From Acidimicrobiia bacterium (GTDB lineage Bacteria; Actinomycetota; Acidimicrobiia; IMCC26256; JAENVU01), in assembly GCA_025357995.1 (NCBI GenBank), contig JANYLF010000280.1, forward strand, positions 1 through 6,015: a stretch of DNA of 6,015 bases, written 5' to 3'. The notes below the pieces were generated by a model, which saw nothing but the letters and a program-made list of their open reading frames with translations, did no database searches and was not told the DNA's origin. Shown here piece after piece: positions 1 to 5,207 of this stretch (position 1 is the first letter of the stretch; every line of letters begins with the position of its first letter). The position numbers and the translations under genes are program-made.

Positions 1-863
1 TCGACGGTTGCGGCGCGCGTGGCGCCGGCCTGGCGACACATGCCGTCGAACACGCGGTCGTCACTTGCGAGGGCTCCGGTGTGACTCGCCGCGGCGCGTT
101 GGCCGCCCGCCGTCGCACCACCTTTGAGCAAGACGAGCGGCATGCGGCGGGCGACCGTGCGGATGCGGTCCGAGAACGCCCGACCGTCGGCAATGCCCTC
201 CACGTACGCGAGGCCGACCTTGGTCGCGGGATCGTCGGCGTAAAAATCGAGATAGTCCGGCACCGTGACCATGGCGGCGTTCCCTGCGCTCACCGCGCGG
301 CTGATGCCGATGCCGGTCTGCACCGCGTAGTTGAGGAAGCTGGATACGAAGTTGCCGCTTTGACTTGCCACCCCGATATTTCCCGCAGGTGGATACGGTG
401 CCACGATCTGCGCGCACAACTGCGCGGGCGTGCTGACGACTCCTTGACCGTTCGGACCGGCGAGCAGGATCCCGAGTTCACTCGCGAGATCGACGAGCGC
501 ACGTTCCGCGTGTCGGCCCTCGTCTCCGGCTTCGCCGTAGCCCGCGCTCGTGATGAACGCCGCGGTGATGCCTCGACGAGCACAGGCACGGAGGAGTTCC
601 AGGTTGGCCGCGGCCGGAGTGCATACGAAGACGAGGTCGACGGGCGCGTCGACCGGGAGATCGTCGATGCTCGCGACGGTCGCGATGCCGAGGATCGTCC
701 CACCGTCGCGGTTGGTCGCGTATACGCCGCCCGCGTAGCCCTGACTCAGAATGTTGTGGAGCGCAACGAACCCGAACTTGCCGGGGTGGCTCGACGCGCC
801 AGCGACGACGATCCCGCGTGGCTCGAACAGTGCTCGGAACCGATCGGCGTTGGGCCCGCTCAC
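1..863 (-). CDS. CoA-binding (alpha) subunit of a split ADP/NDP-forming acyl-CoA ligase, 3' end cut by window edge
   Basis: The reading frame is open from a GTG at 863-861 to the window edge, giving 287 codons without a stop. The N-terminus is a CoA-binding Rossmann fold with GAS at residues 22-24 and a succinyl-CoA-synthetase-like GPN loop at 137-139. It continues with SQSG (168-171), a DYLDFYADDPATKV segment (203-216), EGIADGRAF (222-230) and SHTGAL (260-265). By family knowledge the His of that last motif (H261) is the phosphohistidine that relays phosphate between acyl phosphate and the nucleotide. The expected reaction is acyl-CoA + ADP + Pi to acid + CoA + ATP, or the reverse, in the cytoplasm; the acyl substrate is unknown. 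The GPN loop reads GPNGQG where Cys or Ser is more usual after GPN. The start overlaps the stop of the ATP-grasp gene by 4 bp (GTGA), which supports this start and a joint complex. Family alpha parts are about 450 residues, so roughly a third is missing beyond position 1. Confidence 0.88.
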   Translation of the reverse strand, partial: MSGPNADRFRALFEPRGIVVAGASSHPGKFGFVALHNILSQGYAGGVYATNRDGGTILGIATVASIDDLPVDAPVDLVFVCTPAAANLELLRACARRGITAAFITSAGYGEAGDEGRHAERALVDLASELGILLAGPNGQGVVSTPAQLCAQIVAPYPPAGNIGVASQSGNFVSSFLNYAVQTGIGISRAVSAGNAAMVTVPDYLDFYADDPATKVGLAYVEGIADGRAFSDRIRTVARRMPLVLLKGGATAGGQRAAASHTGALASDDRVFDGMCRQAGATRAATV

Positions 864-1507
864 GGGGTGGTGACCTCGACGAGGGCGTCGACCGCAATCG
901 GGGTGCCGTCGACGACGATAAGAGGGTTGAGGTCCACACTCGCGATGTCGGGTCGGGCTTCCGCGAGCGCGGCGAGGCCGGTGATGATCTGCACCAACGC
1001 GGCCCGGTCGACGGCGGGCTCGCCGCGGAACGGGCCGAGCAGTCTCTGGGTCTGCAGGTCGTCGATGAGGTCCTCGGCGTCCGTGATGGAGAGCGGCACG
1101 AGACGGAACGCGACATCGGCGATTGCCTCGGCGAGGATGCCACCGACGCCCAGCATCACCGTTCGGCCGAATTGCTCGTCGTGATGCAGGCCCGCGATGA
1201 GTTCCCGGTTTCCCTTGAGCATCGGCGCGACGAGGAGGCTGACCGGGCCGTCGGCCGCGTCGGCGGCGGCGAGGAGCTCGGCGCCGGCCCCGGCGACGGA
1301 ATCGGCGTCACGCACGTTGAGCCGGACGAGCCCCCGCTCCGTCTTGTGCGCGATCGCATCGCCGTTGAGCTTGAGGACCACGGGATAGCCGATGGCGTTC
1401 GCGGCCTCGACCGCTGCGGGCGCGTCGGCCACGATGCGTTCGTCGGGAATCGGAATCCCGAACGCCGCAACCAGCGCCTTGGATTCGGCTTCCGAGAGGG
1501 TCGTCAC
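860..1507 (-). CDS. ATP-grasp (beta) subunit of a split ADP/NDP-forming acyl-CoA ligase
   Basis: This 215-residue protein covers one ATP-grasp domain of the acetyl-CoA synthetase (ADP-forming) beta type. It opens with LSEAESKALVAAFGIP (residues 4-19), the usual N-terminal helix and turn of the family. It then has YPVVLKLNG with a nucleotide-binding Lys at 46, and AHKTERG (53-59), whose H54 matches the second phosphohistidine position of this family. RELIAGLHHDEQFG (101-114) and GVGGILAE (120-127) follow, then GPFRGEP (158-164) and DLNPL (192-196), where D192 and N194 suit Mg-ATP binding. It should transfer phosphate between the alpha-subunit histidine and ADP. I chose GTG at 1507-1505 because similarity begins there. 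The frame is open upstream to 1747, but that part looks non-coding. No good Shine-Dalgarno sequence precedes the GTG. The stop overlaps the alpha gene start by 4 bp. Confidence 0.88.
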   Translation of the reverse strand: MTTLSEAESKALVAAFGIPIPDERIVADAPAAVEAANAIGYPVVLKLNGDAIAHKTERGLVRLNVRDADSVAGAGAELLAAADAADGPVSLLVAPMLKGNRELIAGLHHDEQFGRTVMLGVGGILAEAIADVAFRLVPLSITDAEDLIDDLQTQRLLGPFRGEPAVDRAALVQIITGLAALAEARPDIASVDLNPLIVVDGTPIAVDALVEVTTP

Positions 1508-1514
1508 GGCCCGG

Positions 1515-1520
1515 ACGGTA
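1515..1520 (-). promoter_or_regulatory. Candidate -10 element (TACCGT) for a leaderless beta-alpha transcript
   Basis: On the minus strand TACCGT fits the actinobacterial TANNNT -10 pattern and ends 7 nt before the GTG of the ATP-grasp gene. Transcription would then begin at or next to the start codon. The nearest purine-rich stretch (CAGGGAG) is more than 20 nt upstream of the GTG, too far for a ribosome-binding site, which agrees with a leaderless message. No clear -35 element is visible, so this is only a candidate. Confidence 0.25.
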
Positions 1521-1538
1521 TCGCGCGGCTCCCTGTCC

Positions 1539-1548
1539 CTCGCGCGAG
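1539..1548. repeat. Perfect 10-bp palindrome CTCGCGCGAG
   Basis: CTCGCGCGAG equals its own reverse complement and lies 32 bp upstream of the ATP-grasp start. It may be a protein-binding site, but short GC-only palindromes arise easily at this base composition. Confidence 0.25.
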
Positions 1549-1560
1549 TGGCGCGCTGGC

Positions 1561-1574
1561 CTCGACAGGTCGAG
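1561..1574. repeat. Operator-like palindrome CTCGAC-AG-GTCGAG
   Basis: Two perfect 6-bp half-sites are separated by 2 bp, centred about 60 bp upstream of the ATP-grasp start. The position would suit a repressor or activator site for the beta-alpha operon. I do not recognise the sequence as a known operator. GTCGA-rich words are common in this genome, which lowers confidence. Confidence 0.3.
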
Positions 1575-1649
1575 AGATGCTCCGAGCTTTGCCACGAATC
1601 GGCCCAACTCGGGGTCGACGCGCGCGTCCGGGGTGACCTGCGCGGAGGG

Positions 1650-1662
1650 TTACCAGCGGTAA
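1650..1662. promoter_or_regulatory. Operator-like palindrome TTACC-AGC-GGTAA
   Basis: A perfect 5-bp inverted repeat with a 3-bp spacer stands in one of the few AT-containing stretches of the 258-bp gap between the synthetase and the ATP-grasp gene. Short TTAC...GTAA palindromes are the general form of many TetR-family sites that control fatty-acid genes in actinobacteria. That family resemblance is the only basis for the call, and no regulator gene is present in the window. It lies 143 bp upstream of the ATP-grasp start. Confidence 0.35.
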
Positions 1663-1705
1663 TCGGTGAATTCGTTCGCGTCCGGATCGACGTGCCCGCC
1701 GGACT

Positions 1706-1748
1706 CTTGTGCCCTTCAGTACCCGTCAGAGGCATTGACGGGCACAAG
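1706..1748. repeat. Two nested, mutually exclusive hairpins downstream of the acyl-CoA synthetase
   Basis: Outer arms CTTGTGCCC (1706-1714) and GGGCACAAG (1740-1748) are perfect 9-bp complements. Inner arms CCCGTCA (1722-1728) and TGACGGG (1736-1742) are perfect 7-bp complements around a 7-nt loop. The two structures share GGG at 1740-1742, so they compete for these bases. The element begins 18 bp past the stop of the synthetase, where a transcription terminator would be expected. Neither strand has a T-run after the stem, so it is not a classic intrinsic terminator. It could slow or end transcription, protect the mRNA 3' end, or act as a switch ahead of the beta-alpha genes. Confidence 0.5.
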
Positions 1749-1765
1749 GTCGAGGCGTGGACAGT

Positions 1766-3334
1766 TCACACGGCGCGGTCGGGCCAGAACTCGTCGCGCA
1801 GGAGTCGTTTGAGCAGCTTGCCGGCATCGGTGCGGGGCAACTCGTCGCGCACTTCCCAGCCGCGTGGCACCTTGTACTTGGCCATGTTGGCCTCGGCGAA
1901 CGCGCGGAGGTCGTCGACGTCGATGGTGGCACCCGGCTTCGCCTGCACGATGCAGTACACGCTCTCGCCCCATTCATCGTCGGGGGTGCCGAAAACGGCA
2001 ACGTCGATGAGCGACGGATACCCGTGCAGCACCGCCTCGATCTCGGCCGGATAGATGTTCACACCCCCGGAGATGATCATGTCCTTCTTGCGGTCGCAAA
2101 TGTAGAGGTAGCCCTCGGTATCGGCGTACGCGATGTCGCCGACCGAGGCCCACTTGCCGCCCTCGTACTCCGCGAGTTGCTCGTTGGTCCGGTGGTACCC
2201 GTCCATCGCGAGTCCGGTCGACATGAAGAGTTCGCCCTGCTCCCCCGTCGCGGCCTCGGTGCCGTCGTCGTTCACGATGCGGAACTCGATGCCGCCGTAC
2301 GGCTTGCCGCACGAACCCGGCTTACGCAGCTGATCTTCGGGCTTGAGGACCGTGATGATGCCCATCTCGGTCGACCCGTAGACCTCGAAGAGGAATCCGT
2401 CGCCGAGCTTGGCGATGACCTCTTGCTTGAGCGCGTACGGAACGGGCGCGGCGTTCGCGATGAGACAGCGCATCGACGAGCAGTCGGCGCGGGCCAAGAC
2501 GTCGTCGGGCAACGAAACGATCCGCTTCAACTGCGTGGGTGCCGAGAACGTGTTGGTGACCTTGTGCAACTTCACGGCATCGATCCACGCCTCGGGATCG
2601 AACCTGCGCAACACGACAATCGGCGATCCAGCCGAGTGGTTGAGCGACACGAAGGCCAACGGACCCGAGTGATACATCGGGCCGGTCGTGATGTGAACCT
2701 CGTTCCCCATCTGGAAACCGAGTTCTCCGAGGAGCGCGAACACGATCGGAGCGTTGGTGGTGGTCCGCAGCGCTCCCTTCGGCTTGCCGGTGGTGCCCGA
2801 GGTGTAGAGCATCTGCGCGCCCACGGCCGACGCGTCGACCGCAACGGGCTCGTCGGTGGACTGTCCGCTCACGGTGTCGGCCCACGAGGTGAAGCCATCG
2901 GGCAGTGGCTTGTCTTCGACAGTCGCGCAGTATCCGACCAGCGCCTTCACCTTGGGGATCTCGGAACGCACCGACGCGATCAGCGGCGCGTAGTCGGCGT
3001 CGGCGACCACGAGCGTGGCGTCCGAGTTGTCGATGACGTAGGCCATCTCCTCCGCGGTGAAGCGATACGAGAGCGGCACGGCGACCAGTCCCGCCTTGCG
3101 GGCCGCGTGGACCACCGCGATCGTCTCGAGCGAGTTCGGACCACACCACACGATGCGATCACCGGCGACCGCGCCGAGCGCGAGCAACCCGTGCGCGAGT
3201 TGGTTGACAAGATCGTTGAGCTCCGCGTACGTCGTGGTCGAGAACTTCGCGCCGTGGCTGGCATCGACGATCACCGCCAGGCGGTCGGGCGCGCCGTCGG
3301 CGTGCAGCTTCAAGACATCGGGCATCGCGGCCAT
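1766..3334 (-). CDS. AMP-forming acyl-CoA synthetase (ANL superfamily, FadD-like)
   Basis: The 522-residue protein activates a carboxylic acid through an acyl-adenylate and transfers it to CoA in the cytoplasm. The ANL motifs appear in order: phosphate loop YTSGTTGKPKG (residues 177-187), acyl/adenine pocket YGSTEMG (319-325), VGD with the ribose-binding Asp at 400, and the hinge DRKKDMIISGGVNIYPAEIE (414-433) including R415. The C-terminal PRTDAGK carries the adenylation Lys at 506. The length is normal for the family and no signal peptide or membrane segment is seen. A GPMYHSGP segment (218-225) is typical of fatty or aromatic acyl-CoA synthetases, but the substrate cannot be read from the sequence. 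I chose ATG at 3334-3332 because GGGGGAAAC lies at ribosome-binding distance. A TTG at 3379 would add 15 residues without a clear site. It is divergent from the glycosyltransferase operon and lies 258 bp upstream of the split ADP-forming ligase. Confidence 0.93.
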   Translation of the reverse strand: MAAMPDVLKLHADGAPDRLAVIVDASHGAKFSTTTYAELNDLVNQLAHGLLALGAVAGDRIVWCGPNSLETIAVVHAARKAGLVAVPLSYRFTAEEMAYVIDNSDATLVVADADYAPLIASVRSEIPKVKALVGYCATVEDKPLPDGFTSWADTVSGQSTDEPVAVDASAVGAQMLYTSGTTGKPKGALRTTTNAPIVFALLGELGFQMGNEVHITTGPMYHSGPLAFVSLNHSAGSPIVVLRRFDPEAWIDAVKLHKVTNTFSAPTQLKRIVSLPDDVLARADCSSMRCLIANAAPVPYALKQEVIAKLGDGFLFEVYGSTEMGIITVLKPEDQLRKPGSCGKPYGGIEFRIVNDDGTEAATGEQGELFMSTGLAMDGYHRTNEQLAEYEGGKWASVGDIAYADTEGYLYICDRKKDMIISGGVNIYPAEIEAVLHGYPSLIDVAVFGTPDDEWGESVYCIVQAKPGATIDVDDLRAFAEANMAKYKVPRGWEVRDELPRTDAGKLLKRLLRDEFWPDRAV

Positions 3335-3344
3335 TGTTTCCCCC
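3335..3344 (-). promoter_or_regulatory. Ribosome-binding site for the acyl-CoA synthetase
   Basis: On the minus strand GGGGGAAACA directly precedes the ATG at 3334. The G-run and following A form a Shine-Dalgarno-like tract at normal spacing. It decides the start in favour of this ATG over the upstream TTG at 3379. Confidence 0.55.
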
Positions 3345-3360
3345 AACGAGTCGGCGGCGA

Positions 3361-3366
3361 ACCCTA
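3361..3366 (-). promoter_or_regulatory. Candidate -10 element (TAGGGT) for the acyl-CoA synthetase
   Basis: TAGGGT on the minus strand fits the actinobacterial TANNNT -10 form and would place the transcript start about 20 nt upstream of the ATG. No convincing -35 hexamer lies 16-18 bp further upstream, so confidence is low. Confidence 0.28.
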
Positions 3367-3425
3367 TTGCGCCCCGCAACCGATCTGAGCTGATCCGGAG
3401 AGAACTGGAGCGGGAGGGAGTGATT

Positions 3426-3462
3426 CAAGAACCAAACAACGGATGGTCGACGAATGTTCTTG
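3426..3462. repeat. Inverted repeat CAAGAAC ... GTTCTTG in the divergent promoter region
   Basis: Two perfect 7-bp arms (3426-3432 and 3456-3462) are spaced 23 bp apart, and their centres are 30 bp apart, close to three helical turns. They lie between the two divergent genes, upstream of both candidate -10 elements. The layout suits a dimeric or looping regulator acting on both directions, or a weak hairpin. No known operator is recognised. Confidence 0.35.
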
Positions 3463-3473
3463 GCGCCGGTGCA

Positions 3474-3479
3474 TACGGT
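3474..3479 (+). promoter_or_regulatory. Candidate -10 element (TACGGT) for the glycosyltransferase operon
   Basis: TACGGT fits TANNNT and would start transcription about 40 nt upstream of the GTG at 3526. The -35 region is not recognisable. Another AT-containing stretch near 3498-3504 (AAGATAG) is an alternative. Confidence 0.22.
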
Positions 3480-3516
3480 CGAGGCCACCCGCGCGACAAG
3501 ATAGAGCCATCACTTC

Positions 3517-3522
3517 GGAGGT
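3517..3522 (+). promoter_or_regulatory. Shine-Dalgarno site GGAGGT for the glycosyltransferase
   Basis: A near-perfect anti-16S match sits only 3 nt before the GTG at 3526, closer than the usual 5-9 nt. No other start in the right frame and position fits the conserved N-terminus better, so the GTG is kept. Confidence 0.55.
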
Positions 3523-3525
3523 CCT

Positions 3526-4236
3526 GTGATTTCGGTCGTCGTCCCGGCATACAACGAAGCGGCACTTCTCGGTTCCACCGTGCAGGCGCTGGTCGACGGC
3601 TTGCGCGCGGTCGGCGAACCGTTCGAGATCCACATCGTCGAGAACGGGAGCACGGACGGCACGCCGGCGGTCGCGGCCCGCATTGTCGAAGGCATGCCGG
3701 AGGTGGAGCTCCACACCATGCGGGTCGCGAACTACGGGGAAGCACTGCGGACCGGCCTGCTCGCGTCGCGCGGCGAGGTCGCGGTGATCTTCGACGTGGA
3801 CTTCTGGGATCTGCAGTTCATGAAGGAAGCACTCGATGTACTCGACCAGCATCCCGACCCGGTGGGCCCCGCCATCGTGGTGGGGTCGAAGCGGGCGCCG
3901 GGTTCCAACGACGGGCGAGCATTGGTGCGCCGCCTCGCGACCGGCGTGTTCTCCACGCTCCTGCGGGTCGGGTTCGGTCTCACAGTTTCCGACACGCACG
4001 GGATGAAGGTGTTGAATCTCACCGCGCTACGCCCGGCGGTCGGCGCGTGCCGGAACGGTTCCGATCTGTTCGACACGGAGCTCATCCTGCGCGCCGAACG
4101 GTCCGGTTATCTCGTGGCCGAGGTGCCAGTGAGCGTGGTGGAGATGCGTCCGGCACGTACGTCGATCGCGCGGCGCGTGCCCCGCACGTTGCTCGGCCTC
4201 ACCAAACTGCGGATGGCCCTGGGCCCGCGCGTGTGA
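3526..4236 (+). CDS. Family 2 glycosyltransferase, soluble, dolichyl-phosphate-mannose-synthase-like
   Basis: The 236-residue protein is a GT-A fold glycosyltransferase that should move a sugar from a nucleotide donor. It begins with the nucleotide-binding strand SVVVPAYNEA (residues 3-12), then VENGSTDGT (38-46) and the metal-binding region FDVDFWD (89-95) with DVD at 90-92. A family-typical GS(D)LFDTELILRAERSGY segment (178-195) follows. Similar enzymes transfer mannose or glucose to polyprenyl phosphate or to other lipid or protein acceptors. Here the DVD is followed by FWD, unlike the DADLQ seen in many polyprenyl-phosphate transferases, so donor and acceptor are open. No transmembrane segment is seen; a basic C-terminal tail (residues 208-230) may touch the membrane. 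It is the first gene of the plus-strand operon. Its TGA overlaps the GTG of the NagA-like gene by 4 bp. Confidence 0.88.
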   Translation: MISVVVPAYNEAALLGSTVQALVDGLRAVGEPFEIHIVENGSTDGTPAVAARIVEGMPEVELHTMRVANYGEALRTGLLASRGEVAVIFDVDFWDLQFMKEALDVLDQHPDPVGPAIVVGSKRAPGSNDGRALVRRLATGVFSTLLRVGFGLTVSDTHGMKVLNLTALRPAVGACRNGSDLFDTELILRAERSGYLVAEVPVSVVEMRPARTSIARRVPRTLLGLTKLRMALGPRV

Positions 4237-5207
4237 CTGAGCCGACGAGCAGGTGGAGCGGTCTGGTCGATCTCCAGATCAATGGGGTCGGCAACGTCGA
4301 CTTCTCGACCGCTGACGATGCAGATTGGGAGCGGGCGGGAAGGCGGCTGATCGCAGCCGGGGTGACCGGATACCTCGCGACGATCTGTTCGATGCCGTTG
4401 GAGCGGTACGACGCCGCGCTGGCACGCGTCGCGGCGGCGCAGGCAGCAACGGTGAGCGAGGACCTTCCCCAGATTCTCGGCGTGCACCTGGAAGGCCCGT
4501 TCCTCGGTGGCGCGCCCGGCGCACATCCCGTCTCGATGCTCCGGGAGATGGACGCCGAGTGGCTGGGCGGGATGTGTGATCGTCATCCCGGGCTCGTGCG
4601 CCTCGTCACCGTTGCGCCCGAGGCTGATCCCGGAGGCGATGGGATACGGATGCTCGTCGACCGGGGGGTTGTCGTCGCACTCGGTCACACCACGTGCTCG
4701 TACGCCGACGCCATCGGAGCGGCCGCGGCGGGTGCAACGCTCACGACGCATCTCTTCAATGCCATGGGTCCGCTGCACCACCGCGAACCGGGGATTGTCG
4801 GCGCCGCACTCGACCCGCGGGTGGCGCTGCGCCCGACGTTGATTGCCGACTTCGTCCATGTGCATCCCGCGGTGGTCGCCGCGGTGTTCGCCGCGGCTGA
4901 TCCGATTCTCGTGAGTGATGCAGTCGCGACCGACGTCGCGTATTTCGACTCGGCGGTGACCGCGGCCCAAGGCGCGGCGTACTTGGCGAATGGAACGTTG
5001 ACCGGCGCGGTCGCGCTGCTCGACGACGCGATCCGCAACGTGGTGAGTGTCGGTGTGCCGTTCGTGGCCGCCCACGCCGCCGCCTCGGAACGTCCGAGCG
5101 CGGTGCTCGGACTCACCGAACCGACTGGTGAGATCGAGCTCGATGACGACCTCGTCGTACAGGAGGTCTGGCGACACGGCCGCTCGGTCTACCGTCGGAA
5201 CCTGTGA
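4233..5207 (+). CDS. NagA-like N-acetylglucosamine-6-phosphate deacetylase, short form without the usual N-terminal segment
   Basis: This amidohydrolase-superfamily protein should hydrolyse N-acetylglucosamine 6-phosphate to glucosamine 6-phosphate and acetate, feeding amino-sugar or cell-wall recycling. Family marks in order are: DLQING (residues 13-18) with Q15 and N17 in the HxH position, as in the mononuclear E. coli enzyme; HLEGPFL (85-91) with metal ligand E87; PGAHP (95-99); LGHTTCSY with H152; THLFNAM with H173; HHREPG (182-187) with phosphate-binding R184; ADFVHVH with H209; and LVSDA with D229. The C-terminal TGEIELDDDLVVQEVW strands of the small beta domain remain. At 324 residues it is about 50-60 shorter than usual, because it starts right at the first metal-site strand. 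The frame is open upstream but overlaps the glycosyltransferase and shows no similarity, so the GTG at 4233 stands. Metal and phosphate residues are intact, so activity is likely. Junctions on both sides are 4-bp overlaps. Confidence 0.88.
   Translation: MTEPTSRWSGLVDLQINGVGNVDFSTADDADWERAGRRLIAAGVTGYLATICSMPLERYDAALARVAAAQAATVSEDLPQILGVHLEGPFLGGAPGAHPVSMLREMDAEWLGGMCDRHPGLVRLVTVAPEADPGGDGIRMLVDRGVVVALGHTTCSYADAIGAAAAGATLTTHLFNAMGPLHHREPGIVGAALDPRVALRPTLIADFVHVHPAVVAAVFAAADPILVSDAVATDVAYFDSAVTAAQGAAYLANGTLTGAVALLDDAIRNVVSVGVPFVAAHAAASERPSAVLGLTEPTGEIELDDDLVVQEVWRHGRSVYRRNL

Noticed and set aside
81..1184. Plus-strand open frame of 367 codons across the alpha and beta ligase genes
   Set aside because: It crosses the boundary of two well-supported minus-strand genes and has the composition of an antisense shadow.
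1508..1747. Upstream extension of the ATP-grasp frame by 80 codons
   Set aside because: The added residues are low in complexity, rich in Pro, Arg, Ser and Thr, and unlike any family N-terminus. Similarity begins at the GTG at 1507.
1706..1748. Intrinsic transcription terminator
   Set aside because: The stems are good, but no T-run follows on either strand, so I list it as nested inverted repeats only.
3335..3379. TTG at 3379 as the start of the acyl-CoA synthetase
   Set aside because: The ATG at 3334 has a G-rich ribosome-binding tract at good spacing. The extra 15 residues are not needed for the fold.
1757..3388. Long plus-strand open frame of about 540 codons
   Set aside because: It is antisense to the acyl-CoA synthetase, whose ANL motifs are complete in the other strand. 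The plus-strand product is rich in Arg, Val, Asp and Gly without any recognisable motif, a usual shadow of GC-rich codon bias.
3057..4232. Upstream extension of the NagA frame through the glycosyltransferase
   Set aside because: The extended product is Arg/Gly-rich shadow sequence over an intact glycosyltransferase and does not restore the missing NagA N-terminal segment.
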